64,000 bases of DNA from Undaria pinnatifida (taxonomy: Eukaryota > Sar > Phaeophyceae > Laminariales > Alariaceae): NCBI GenBank assembly GCA_012845835.1, contig JABAKD010000023.1, forward strand, positions 8,073,147 through 8,137,146, given 5' to 3'. Position numbers and translations under genes: made by a program. The notes below the pieces were generated by a model. The model ran no database searches, was not told the origin of the DNA, and saw only the letters and a program-made list of their open reading frames with translations. Shown piece by piece: positions 53,401 through 63,945 of the stretch; within the stretch, counting starts at the first letter, position 1, and each line of letters begins with the position of its first letter.

Positions 53401-53435
53401 AGTGCAAAGCTTAGCAGGACAACTGAAACAAGAAG

Positions 53436-53820
53436 ATGCGAGAGGAGCTTCGAGGGTTGGCTGCGAACTCGGCACTGCTTCAGGCAGCCGGTCTGGCTAA
53501 TTTATCCCACTTTGTGCAGCTGTTTCAGGCGGCGGCGCCCCAGTCGCCTCAAACTCCTTCGGAACCAGCCACGTTCGGGTTTTCCTTCAACGCTCTCGGC
53601 GCCTCTGCAACTCCCGCCGCCTCGCCGGCGGCTTCCCCGTCTGCCTCATCCGCGTCGTCTGCGCGGGGCCACCACTTGCCTCCCAAGTACTTCGGTGCTT
53701 TCATGGCTTTTTCTGCGGCGGAGTCGTCACTCCCTCCTTTTCGCTCCGACAGATCGTCCATCCTGATGTTGGTGGATAGCGGAGCGACGGACAGTTATCT
53801 AGATCCTGCGTTACGGCTGG
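53436..53820 (+). pseudogene. Copia protease region
   Basis: After an Ala/Ser/Pro linker the frame reads SILMLVDSGATDSYLD, the DSGAT active-site loop of a retroelement aspartic protease (residues ~110-125 of the 181-codon frame). The open frame continues to 53,981 but homology moves to another frame near 53,822, so the break lies inside protease. Confidence 0.75.
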
Positions 53821-53821
53821 C

Positions 53822-54450
53822 GTGCGGGCTCACATGCGTGACATTAAAGACCTTCGGACCCCGCTCCCGATCATTGCCGCTGGGCAGGACGTTCTTCACT
53901 GCGTTACGACGGAGGTTCTTTTCGGCACGGTCGCCGACGACAGCAGCCACGACAGGCAAGTTACCTTCCGTGTCGTCTTAGTACCGGGGCTGGGGACCAG
54001 CCTCTTCTCCGTCACCGCTGCGCTGTCGAATGGAGTGGCCTCCCTCTCCTATCCGGACAAACCCAGGCTGGAGTCGGGGGACGTAGTCGTCCCGATGAAA
54101 ATTCGAGGAGTGGATGACACCGGCAAGATCACTTGCTCCATCACCGTGAAGCTCGGTGCTGGGGATGGCGGTCGGCAGACCCTCGGGAAAGCTCCTGACG
54201 GACTTTCCTTGAGGGTGGAGACCGCTAGTCTCCTGCACCGGCGCATGGGGCACATCAACAGCAAGAGCTTGAATGTGTTGAGGAAGGAGGCAGCCAACGG
54301 CATAAATTATGCCGGCGACGTGCAGGACTGCAGTGCGTGCCCTCTTCGTGAGAGCTCTCAACAGCCGCACCCAAAGCACGCCGTTTACGGGGTTTCACGC
54401 GCCTTTCAAATCGTATTCGTCGATACCCTGGGTCCCTTTTCGCCTACCGC
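53822..54450 (+). pseudogene. Copia protease end and integrase start
   Basis: Frame starting near MRDIKDLRTPLP. Contains VLVPGLGTSLFSV (protease flap side), the GAG-pre-integrase zinc region LLHRRMGHIN...CSACPL (HHCC type), and the first integrase Asp in IVFVDTLGPF. It loses frame near 54,445; the open frame itself ends at 54,520. Confidence 0.75.
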
Positions 54451-56625
54451 GTTGGCGGCTTCAAATACGCCGCCAAGTTTGTCGACCAACACACTAAGTG
54501 GAAGGAGGTCGTCCTCATAGAGGATAAGACTTGCTCGACTGACGCCCTCGAGATGTTCAACGAGAGGACCGTCATCCCCCGCAGCGAGCGCATGCACGTG
54601 CTTCGTGCGGATAAGGGAACCGAGTTTGCGAGCGCGGCCTACCGACTGTACTGCCTGGACATCGGCATCCAGCTACAATTTGCATCGCTGAACACCCCCC
54701 AGCAGATTGGAGCGAATGAGCGTGCAGGCAGGACGACCATGAACATCGTGCGTTGCATGCTCGCTGATTCTACGCTGCGGAGTCTTGTTTGGGGAGAACT
54801 GATGCACACGGCGGTCTACCTGAGCAACCGGACTCACCATGCAGCCTTGCACAACGGGACGCCGTACGAGGCGCTTTATGGCAAGGACGCGCACCTTGGA
54901 CACCTTCAGGTGGTCCGGGCACGGGCGTTTGTGCATGAAGAGACGCACACCAAAGAGTTGAAAATCCGTGCGTGGGAAGGGCGGTTGGTGGGATACAGCC
55001 TGGACAGCAAATCCTACCGTCTCTACAACGCTCAGGCGAGACGGGTGCGGGAGAGTCGCAACGTTATCTTCATTGAAACGACCCCCGCGCCGCCTTCGTT
55101 GGACGAGCGTCGTTTTGACGACGGGGAATTCACTTACGCCGACCAGAACGACATGATCCGAGATGTGCGGAACTACACCACCAACCACTCGGTCGATGCG
55201 CGTTCTCCCAATCATGCCGTCGGGGACCCGTATGTTCTCGAGCTTCTCGAGGACATCTCCACCGTCAACAACCGTGACCTTGGGCTCAGCTCCGCTGACC
55301 CTTCTCCTGCCGCGGAGGATGCCCCTGCGGACGACAGCCTTGCCTTGCCTGGAGGAGTCAGCTCTCCCGAGTCGGGTAACGGTGCACCTTCACCTGCCGC
55401 ATCAGCTTCCGGTCCTGCTCCGGCCGGTTCATCACATGGTTCTGCGTCGCCGCCTGGTACGTCGGGTACTGGTTCTCCTCCAGTTGGTGCTGCATCGCGT
55501 GGTCGTTCCGCGTTTGTGCGTGGTTCATCTCGTGGTGGGCGCGACACCCGCGGTGGCTCTCCGCGTGGTGCATCTGCGCAGGGAGGGATCGCGACGCGTG
55601 GTGGACGTGGTTCAGTGAGTGGGCATGGTTCTCGCTGTGGTCGCGGCTCCATGGCAGCCCCTCCTGACACCAGGATTACCCAGGCGATATCGCGCGTGCC
55701 CAACCAGAAGACCCTCAGCGAGCTTTGTCGGTATTCGCACGCGTTTCCCGCAATGGGGGAGTTTCTGAACGCCGCACACAGGGACGCTACATTGGGATTC
55801 ACGGAATACGCATACGCCTTAGGGGCAGTGGAACCAGACGTTTCTCGCACCATCCAGGATACACGGGCCTCACCGGACGCAGCGACGTGGAACGCAGCTG
55901 CCAAACGCGAGATGAAAAGCCTCAACGACCGCAAGGTCTACAAATTCGTCCCGCGCTCAGCTGTCCCTCCGGGAAGAAAGCGCATCAAGTCCAAGTGGGT
56001 GTTCAAACGCAACGCCGACGGCTCCTTCAAGGGACGTGTCGTGGCCCAGGGCTGGAACCAAGTTCCCGGACTCGACTGCGGCAGCACCTACGCTTCGGTG
56101 TGCAGGATCCAGAGCGTGCGAATGGTGGCGTGCATCACCGTGGAGGTTAACCTCATATTCGACCAGATAGATGTTTCTACCGCTTTCCTTTGCGCGGACA
56201 TCCAAGAACGAGGGTTCGTTAAACAACCACCGGGTCTCGAGGTCAAGGACAAGGATGGAGGTGACATGGTAATGCAGCTAAAGAAGAGCCTCTACGGACT
56301 TGCTCAAAGCCCAGGCAACTGGTTCAACACCATCGATCCCGTGCTTGTCGAGATTGGCTTCGTCGCACTCAAGTCAGACCCGTGCGTGTATTTGGACAAT
56401 CACAACGGGGCCAAGATATACCTGACTCTCTACGTCGATGACCTTCTCCTGGCCGGCAACGACTCTAACGCCATTTCGATGGTGAAAGGGCAGCTGCAAA
56501 AGCGCTTCAAAATGACCGACATGAGAGAATCATCTCTCGTACTCGGAATGGATATCAAGAGGGATCGCGAGGAAGGTACCGTGACTATTTCCCAAGGTAC
56601 ATACTGCAAATTGATCCTTAAATGA
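54451..56625 (+). CDS. Copia integrase core and reverse transcriptase
   Basis: The longest open piece (690 codons from the Met at 54,553; homology starts earlier at GGFKYAAKFVD). Integrase: ADKGTEF with the second Asp and TPQQIGANERAGRT with the Glu, completing DDE. Then a Pro/Ser/Gly and RGG-type linker (~residues 245-375). RT: WVFKRNADGSFKGR, QIDVSTAFLCADI with motif A Asp, KQPPGLE, SLYGLAQSPGNWF, and LYVDDLLLAG as catalytic YVDD. It stops at TGA (56,623-56,625) in KLILK-stop-FGMSD, where the family continues without a break. Confidence 0.9.
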   Translation, partial: VGGFKYAAKFVDQHTKWKEVVLIEDKTCSTDALEMFNERTVIPRSERMHVLRADKGTEFASAAYRLYCLDIGIQLQFASLNTPQQIGANERAGRTTMNIVRCMLADSTLRSLVWGELMHTAVYLSNRTHHAALHNGTPYEALYGKDAHLGHLQVVRARAFVHEETHTKELKIRAWEGRLVGYSLDSKSYRLYNAQARRVRESRNVIFIETTPAPPSLDERRFDDGEFTYADQNDMIRDVRNYTTNHSVDARSPNHAVGDPYVLELLEDISTVNNRDLGLSSADPSPAAEDAPADDSLALPGGVSSPESGNGAPSPAASASGPAPAGSSHGSASPPGTSGTGSPPVGAASRGRSAFVRGSSRGGRDTRGGSPRGASAQGGIATRGGRGSVSGHGSRCGRGSMAAPPDTRITQAISRVPNQKTLSELCRYSHAFPAMGEFLNAAHRDATLGFTEYAYALGAVEPDVSRTIQDTRASPDAATWNAAAKREMKSLNDRKVYKFVPRSAVPPGRKRIKSKWVFKRNADGSFKGRVVAQGWNQVPGLDCGSTYASVCRIQSVRMVACITVEVNLIFDQIDVSTAFLCADIQERGFVKQPPGLEVKDKDGGDMVMQLKKSLYGLAQSPGNWFNTIDPVLVEIGFVALKSDPCVYLDNHNGAKIYLTLYVDDLLLAGNDSNAISMVKGQLQKRFKMTDMRESSLVLGMDIKRDREEGTVTISQGTYCKLILK

Positions 56626-57423
56626 TTCGGGATGTCGGACTGCAAGCCGACTAGAACACCTGGTTACGGCTCCGAAATCTCGAACAACCAGCCCGAGAAC
56701 ACTTCTCAACAAGGAGGAGATGCGCAAGTATCAAGGGATCGTCGGATCGCTCATGTACATTGCGCAAGTGCTGAGGTATAACATCATGTACGCGACAGGC
56801 CAACTGGCTCGCCCGATGGCGAAACCCAGCAAGGTGCACATGGTGGCAGCAAAGCATACTCTTCGCTATCCGGCAGGAACGACCAACTTCAGCATCACCT
56901 ACAAGAAAGGTGGTTTAAGCTCGCGATCTTCTCGGACTCGAACTGGGCAAACAACACTGACAACGGAAAGTCGACCTCAAGCTACGTGACGATGCTGGCG
57001 AACGCTCCGATGACCTTCAGGTCGGCGCTGCAAGGTCTGACTGCGATGTCCACCATGGAAGCGGAAGTGGTCGCGTCCGCCCTGGCGATGAAGAAAGCAG
57101 TGTTTTGCTCAAACATGCTAACGGAGCTTGGATTCGGGAAGGAGTTTGCACAAATGCCTGTGTACTGCGACAACACGGCTACCCTACATGCATTGGGGAA
57201 CCGGTCCTTCAGCTCGAGGATCAAGCACATCGCATTGCGCTTCTTCTTTATCCGAAAACTGGTAACGGAGGGGAGAATCTCCATCCATTACGTCCCGACG
57301 GAGGACAACCTCGCCGACATCGGTACAAAGCATTTCAACAAGCACAGGCTCAAGCACCTCATGGACCTCATCAACAACTTCGACGTCAACAAGTTCATCG
57401 CTGTCGAATTCAAAGGAAAATGA
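56626..57423 (+). pseudogene. Copia RT end and RNase H
   Basis: Three short frames: FGMSDCKPTRTPG after the TGA; from ~56,690 LLNKEEMRKYQGIVGSLMYI and ATGQLARPM; from ~56,915 FSDSNWANN onward in the frame of 56,986-57,423. The RNase H catalytic residues all remain: Asp in FSDSNW, Glu in STMEAEVVA, Asp in CDNTATL and Asp in ADIGTKHF. The coding end at 57,423 is natural. Confidence 0.8.
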
Positions 57424-57624
57424 ATAATATATTTGTTTGACTCTTGTCTGTTTGAAATTACCTTACACTTTTGATTTATTTCGTAGGATTGAAGATTGTA
57501 GTTGGTTGTGTAGGAAGCAATGGATATCATCACTTGGTTGAAACACCTATGACACGCATTTGTTTGCTAAAATTTATCATCACTATTTTTGGTACAATTC
57601 AGAGCAACTTTCATTGAGGAGGAG
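57424..57624 (+). other. Copia 3' untranslated segment with polypurine tract
   Basis: A/T-rich, ending TTGAGGAGGAG directly before the 3' LTR; the purine run would prime plus-strand synthesis. Confidence 0.6.
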
Positions 57625-58069
57625 TGTTATGGAAACGTTAGCACATAGCCAGTATGAGTCAATGTTTAGTAGCACTGCAATTGTACGTCGTAGATCATCG
57701 TAGATCTGTTATGTGTCGGTTGGTATGTAACGTGCGTATGAATATGCGGAGGAATTACTCCTGTAGGATCCTCTGTTGCCTTGACGAGTACCTCACTCTC
57801 TCGTGTGGATCCTTCCGGATTGTCTAGCATCGTAGCCATCCTGGTCATCTCCAGTACCCAGCCAACTTCTGGACTCCTGCATAGTCTGCGGTTCATCTGT
57901 GTGTGTTCGTCACATGAGCGCAAGTGTTTACAACATCTCTACATCTTCTCCTCAACACGGAAGCAGTCGAGTCTTCCAGGCTATCCACTGCACAGTGTCA
58001 CCAATCAGACTAGCGTCGGGGACACAGCTTCTCTGCCACCGTGCTGGGGTGTACCACAATATCCATAAT
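57625..58069 (+). repeat. Copia 3' LTR
   Basis: TGTTATGGAAACG...ATATCCATAAT, 445 bp, followed by the ACCCTG duplication. Confidence 0.85.
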
Positions 58070-58225
58070 ACCCTGTTGACCCTGATAACTACACTGTAGT
58101 TGCAAGGGGAGTCGCCGACTTTCATCCATAATGAGGACACACAACCCGTAATAAAGCGCGATCGGAGTACTACACACAGCTTGCAAATATGAGTTTCGAC
58201 AAAATATTCGATCTCACAGCTAGAC
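58070..58225 (+). repeat. RepA right part, split by Copia
   Basis: TTGACCCTGATAACTACACTG, GGGAGTCGCCGAC, CGATCGGAGTACTACACACA, then ATG at 58,191 for MSFDKIFDLTAR. Continues the copy broken at 51,166. Confidence 0.7.
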
Positions 58226-60477
58226 TGTACTTACCAGGTATATTTATATAATATTCTACCACGTACCGGGTCTACCTGGTACGTACCTGGTACTGGTACG
58301 TTACAAGCATTAACATAGTGCACAGAACAGGACAACGAAAAAGAAACAGGGTAACGACGAAACCAGAATATAACAGGACATAAAGAGTTCGGGAGCAGTA
58401 CTGCCGACGTCAGTGTAGAACGCACCATTTTCCAATAAGAAACACAGCCGGGGTCGTACTTTTGTTCATATTGCGGCGTCCTGCTCTGTACGTAGTACGA
58501 CTGTAGGGCCGACCGTACAGGCTGCTACGTGGTACTGTTTACCGATCACCTGGTGGTGCGACATCCTCCAGTGAAAATATGTATCCAGTACAGGATGCTA
58601 TTGATAGTAAGAACCAGGTATCTGGGGGTAACGGACTGGCATTGACCGGGAAATAAGAACGTCGGGAGCAGTCATGCTGACGTTAGTGTAGAACGTACTC
58701 TTCCCTTAAATAAGAAACCTATAGACTAACCCTGGTGCGTCTTTTTCTGATTAAGATATGTATTTCGCAGAAATACGTTACTCGAGTACCAGGGATCTTG
58801 ACAAATTTAGACCTGATCTTGGTACTGCGGTTCGGGTAGGTACGAGCTAGATATTTGTTTTTGGGCAGGCTGCTGCTCAATAGACAGGCAGTCACCCACC
58901 AGCTGACAGCGGTAGGATCCCACTGCAGAGGCAAGCAATAGTCTCACCGCATCAACTTCGACAACAACGGCAGCACCGGTCGCTCCACCTGCACCATGGC
59001 CTCCCCCATCGCCGGATGTACCACCAGATATCATGACCTCCTCCTGCGGAAGTCCCACCACGTGATGACCCCCCCTTCCGTGCTGAAGAGCTTTCATGTG
59101 CAGATCCACCGACATCCCCACCCTCTCTCAACGAGCTCGGGTGCTGCTTTCGTCAGCCACCTTGCGTCTCTTCTCCAGACGACTTTCGGGGCCAGGTCGC
59201 TGCGACCCAGATGAGTTTTTCGATCCCTTCGGCCTTCAACCAGATATATGGCAACAGCGGCGAGTCAGGCGCCATGCGATACGGGTAGCAGCACGGCGAC
59301 AGCCACCGGCTTAGCCGGCATAGCAGCTTCAGTCTGGCGTAAACCGTCGCAGAGACCCAGCAACCAGCAACAAAACACAGGCAGCCAGCCCACAGCATAT
59401 ATATGGCGCCGCGCCCGTCCCACGCCCCACTGCATTGATTGGTCGTGAATGCACAGATAGGCTTCTGATTGGCGAGTCCGTAATGGGGATCTATATGGGA
59501 GGTATTTTTTGGAGGTGTAGATGATTGGCAAAAAAGAAACAAAAACAAATTGATTGGTCAACCCTTATGGAAGATTAGGTAAGAACATCATCATGGGAGT
59601 GCAGCCGATCATTTCTTTTTTTTCACTTTTTCTTTTTTCGAAACTCACCACTGGGAGGTCACAGGTGTTCGTGGTAAAATCTGACGAACTTTGCATACGT
59701 GCATGTACGCGTAACGGCTACCGGGTTGGCTGTAACTATTTGGTTTCTTTTTTTTTTCTTCGCAAACCCACTCCATGCAATGTATGCCGGCACGCACACC
59801 CACGACCTAGGCACCCTTCAGTCCCTGATAAACACGCCTAAGCCACGTCAGTCGTTGCCCACGATATCTATCTGCCCCTACCTTCTCACAGCATCGCAGC
59901 ACGTTCTCTCCAGATATCCCTCAACATACTAGAGCGAACCTGGTCGCAGTCTTCAGGAATACCGAGGGAGCAGCAGCAACAGAGGCGCAAGTCATCGAGA
60001 TCACAGGTCGGTAAACCTATCTAGACTATGTGGTAGTTGAGGGTGAGTCGTCGATTACGTTAGCCTATCCTAACGGGGGGGGGGGGAGTATGTTCATTTA
60101 CTTTGCCAAATTTATCCTTGTCAGCCCATTACACTACTGCGGCAGTAGCAGCTGGGCGCTTTCGCTACCGCCGGGTTCGGGTAGGTATCCGATGGCGAGC
60201 CAAACTGGCGACGAAATGCGTGCTACGCAACGAGCAAGCGAGAAGCGTCCTACACACTGCCCGAGACGACGTTCAAACCGTTCATTATTCTTCGTCAAAC
60301 CCTGAAGACGGCAAGTGTGCCTGCAGCGCATGTTACTTACGACATGCCTACCACATTTTTGTGGTGTTTCGACTTTGAGCACGTTGTTTTGCCTGATCCT
60401 GACTCACGGTGCTTCTCAACGGAGTAAAGGCTAGACTATATATGTATTATACACTTATTTCAAAAATATCATGCATT
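58226..60477. other. mostly unassigned sequence
   Basis: Contains two copies of the short repeat seen at 37,985 (58,388-58,480; 58,650-58,750) and a patch rich in TACCTGGTAC-like inverted motifs (58,250-58,310). A 104-codon minus frame (58,807-59,121) is Gly-rich and unsupported. No gene recognised. Confidence 0.35.
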
Positions 60478-60808
60478 ATCTTCGTCTTACATTCGCCCTC
60501 CTGCCCAATAGTAACTCAGGAACCGGGCAACATCTAGGCGGCCCTCTCACCCCCTCCCCACTATTGTGCGTGCCTTCGTTTTTGTCGTGGTGATTTTTTT
60601 TCACTTTCTTGCCTCCTCTCGACTCGCATTGAGAATTGGACCTATCTATTCACGTTGCTAGGCGCGTTTTGCACGTGATCTGTTTAGAGTCAAAGTATAA
60701 TGTCACCACAGTGGGTGGTATTCGAACTCAACGGCCAACGCTGGTAGTATTCTAAGTTAACAACTAATGTAACGAGTTGAACAGAATACCAACGGGGCGA
60801 CCGGCTTC
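60478..60808 (-). mobile_element. SINE-A copy 3
   Basis: Body and head match copies 1 and 2 at about 70-75%. B-box-like GAGTTCGAATACC near 60,719-60,731; the A box is degenerate. Confidence 0.5.
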
Positions 60809-60829
60809 TGCATATTTTTTCCCCTATTT

Positions 60830-61172
60830 CATCACCTCATTTTTTAATCTTGCTCTATACTCTCGCCCTCCGTCCCAGTAGTAGCCCAGATCTGGGGTTA
60901 CATTGACCCTCCTCCCCCTTCCCAACTACGGCACGTGCCTTCATTTCTATCGAGAGAATGATCCAGGCTAGTTCTTCCCTCGTCGACTCGCATTGAATTG
61001 TACCTTCCCACGCTGATAGGCGCTTTCAAAAAGGTAACCCATTCTGTAGGCATTTTTGCAAACAAAGTCAAATCTCATCATGGTGGGAATCGAAATAAGG
61101 GGCCAACGCTAGTACTAAATGTATCCGAGGGTAACCACTGGATCATCGGGGCCACCGTGTGCATTATGGTTA
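60830..61172 (-). mobile_element. SINE-A copy 4
   Basis: Adjacent to copy 3, same strand. The head has TGATCCAGTGG (A box, near 61,138-61,148) and TTTCGATTCCC (B box, near 61,084-61,094), closer to tRNA consensus than the other copies. Confidence 0.55.
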
Positions 61173-62396
61173 AACTTCGCATACACGGTGTTTTCAAGTC
61201 GTTTCTGTCGTTTGCCTTGGAACAGCAATGGTTCATTGTTGCCCCTATCAATAGTAGTGCCCTCGCGCTGACGTGTGATATTGATGTCGTATCAGCAGAT
61301 CCTGCCAATTTATGTTCTACTTCTTTCAGATTAATCTAGTAGAGCCATGTCAATCTGTAATGGAATACACTTTAAATCCGAACGTGGATGCTCCAATGAC
61401 GAACCGTCCTCTAGAGGTATCATGTTGCCGGTATTGTTCGTTTTCGCGTGCATCAATAGTAGTAGAAGGTGTGCATCAATTTTGCCCGAGTTCGATCGCT
61501 GGAAACCCTCTCTTTCTGACCGACACCAGGTCCTCGGAGGACGTTAAGCAAAACCTAAGGCGGGACTGGACAACAACAACAAGTTGATTCCCTGGCAAAC
61601 GAAATAAAAATAAATCTTGGTGGTATCGGTCTGGATAGTGTTGATTTACATTTATTTCGGGTGTCCTCGTAGACAATGCAATTTGTCACGAAGTTGCGCA
61701 TGGAATGTGTGTGAGCGCATTTATTTTTGGATGGTTTCATACAGAGCACCTCTGCTTTGGAATCAGAGTAAAACAATAAAGACCAAAGCTGCCCAGCAGC
61801 AGGGGACCCCCCATTAGACTATCCCTCCTGGGTTTTAGTCACCCGCACGGCCGACTCTGTATCTTATTGGAGAAAAAGTTTTTTGGGCGATTTGTTGGGC
61901 CCCGGCAGCTTGGTTAGGATATAGCTGTTCAGCCACGCCGCAGGTGCTTTCATGCACGTGGAGATAGGCACGTCGCACGCGACAAAAAGTGAGATCTAGG
62001 CATATGGATAGGCATATGCCTGAGGTGTCTGAATGCGCCTGAAACGTGCCTATCGACTTAATGAGGTATTTTTCTAAATAATGATGGCCTGATACGTGCC
62101 TGAAACCTTCTTAGAGGCCAAAGGCAAATCCTACACTAAATTTATGTGCTTTTACCCCAAGGGGGAAAATGGCCACCCAAAAGCCGGAAACCTGCCGAGC
62201 GCCGCGAGCGCAATACCGGCACGAGGCTGAGTTGACCAATCAGCGTCGCGGATCGGGGTCAAAAACCTAAGTGTATTCTGCTGTATCGTACGGTGGCGCG
62301 GAATGGTGGCGGTATATCGCTTCCTGTCGCCTGCCCTATTAATTATTTCAAGTTAATAACTACTACGGCGTTGGTCGGGATCATCACCAAGGCGAT
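61173..62396. other. no gene recognised
   Basis: Around 61,940-62,110 the motifs AGGCACG/CGTGCCT and GGCATATG/CATATGCC recur several times in both orientations. Otherwise nothing supported. Confidence 0.35.
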
Positions 62397-62490
62397 TTAT
62401 TTTATTTTATTTTAGTCCTCCGGCGGATGGGGAAAAATTTAGCTTTCGCTCACCACACTTCCACGTATTTTCATACGCGTCGTGTGTCGA
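62397..62490 (-). repeat. SINE-C copy 3
   Basis: Inverted copy of the core at 6,205 and 50,948. The T-rich start (62,397-62,413) is its A tail. Confidence 0.55.
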
Positions 62491-62679
62491 TTTAACTTAG
62501 TTGCTTTCGCAGAGGCGAAGGGCATAGACTACAGTATACTGTGGAAAAGCTTAATCAAATCTATTTTCACAACAAAAGTCATATATAGACACCCACACAT
62601 CTATGCCTATAGGACTAGACTAGAATGATACAAAAATATGACAACAGGATACTGGTTGAAATAGGATAATGATGCCTAA

Positions 62680-63135
62680 ATTGAAGCGCACCGCGAGCGG
62701 GCACCGAACGATCGGCGTAAGCTGTGGCTACCCCACGCAGCCAGCAAAAAAATGGGCTGAATCGACCGCTGTCCGCCGGAATACGAGTGTGCCAAAGAAT
62801 TCCAGACATTTTTACAGAGTCGCAAAGACAAAAAAACAGGTGCTTTTCCCGTGGGGCCTCTAAATACGTGGGATGAATCCTGAATTCCGCGGACAAACAG
62901 TTTGTTGTAAAACACCACTCGAGATACAAACACTCGTCACTCCGCCGTGATCGTGAGAGAGCGCGCCGCAGGTGGGCGCCGCACCACGAGCGTGGGCTGT
63001 GCCCACCCCACGGTTCTAGCGAAAACATGGACTGAATCGGTATCTGTATGCCCAGTAACGAGGCTGTTAAAGACTCGAGACATTATTGCGAGCCGTACAA
63101 ACAGCAACAGTAGTGCTTTTGCCGTCGTGCGTCCA
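62680..63135. repeat. two diverged ~275-290 bp direct units
   Basis: Both units read GCACCGAACGA/GCACCACGAGCG, then CTACCCCACG/CCACCCCACGG, ATGG(G/A)CTGAATCG, GA..CATT and GTGCTTTTCCCG/GTGCTTTTGCCG. No coding function recognised. Confidence 0.45.
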
Positions 63136-63149
63136 ACAAAAAGTATATA

Positions 63150-63945
63150 CAAAGGCTCCGCATGGGTGCCGGCATATGCGTTGGGTAGGGCAGGGCACAG
63201 CACTTCGACAAGTTGAGGTGTGGCTGTCCGATTTGACACTCACTGAACTATAACGTACAGTAACGCCAAGAGTTTAATACGAATATATATGAGATTACTA
63301 ACGGCATACTTTGACAGATAAAAAACGTCATATACAACAAAGAAGGCAAGGATATAGGCGCAACACACGGGTGTTGTTAAATGCGCCGTCAACAGCAAAA
63401 GATACCGACAAGAGTTTTGAGAACCTGCTTCGCCTCCAGGCGAAACGGCGAAAGAGGACTTGGCATCAATGCAGAGACTCCACTGCTGTCCCCGTGGCAA
63501 TGGAGGTTCAAAGTCGACAGGATGCAAAGTCGGCTTGCAATAAGCGTCGACATGGGGCCATGCCAGCCGGCGAGGGTTTGGAAGGAGAGCTTTGTATATT
63601 AACTGAAGGTTATCGCATTTATTGGTCTGCGTGGTCACGGCCGGGGAGGAAAACGAAGAGGAGCGCTATCTATCGTAAAGGCGGCTTTGTTCAACATAAA
63701 TGAGGGGGTGGCTTTGCTCGTACGGGATGTTGGCGTAGCGCTTCTTCAATGTTTTTACTCGGGAAGGCCGGATATGTGTATCTGCTGTCTTTGCGCGGGT
63801 GTCGAAATCGGACGCGTCCTGTCAACAAATATATACCGAGTGTCTCTACCATGACGACTGCTGACAGTGACGTGTGTATTTTCCACTTAGATACTACTCC
63901 GTATAAAATACCAGGTAATATTTACTGGTAGTAGTATTCTTTCGT
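63150..63945 (+). repeat. Z-W unit, copy 3
   Basis: TA|CAAAGGCTCCGCATGG with a decayed hairpin, then W from 63,335. W's ORF is disrupted. The copy reaches almost to the window end, so the SINE-A part, if present, lies outside. Confidence 0.65.

Larger units (their letters stand above)
51167..58069 (+). mobile_element. Ty1/Copia LTR retrotransposon, frame-broken
   Basis: LTRs of 444 and 445 bp, ACCCTG target duplication (51,161-51,166; 58,070-58,075) and Copia domain order gag, protease, integrase, RT, RNase H. At least six frameshifts and one TGA make it non-autonomous. A primer binding site was not recognised after the 5' LTR. A purine tract GAGGAGGAG lies before the 3' LTR. Confidence 0.9.
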
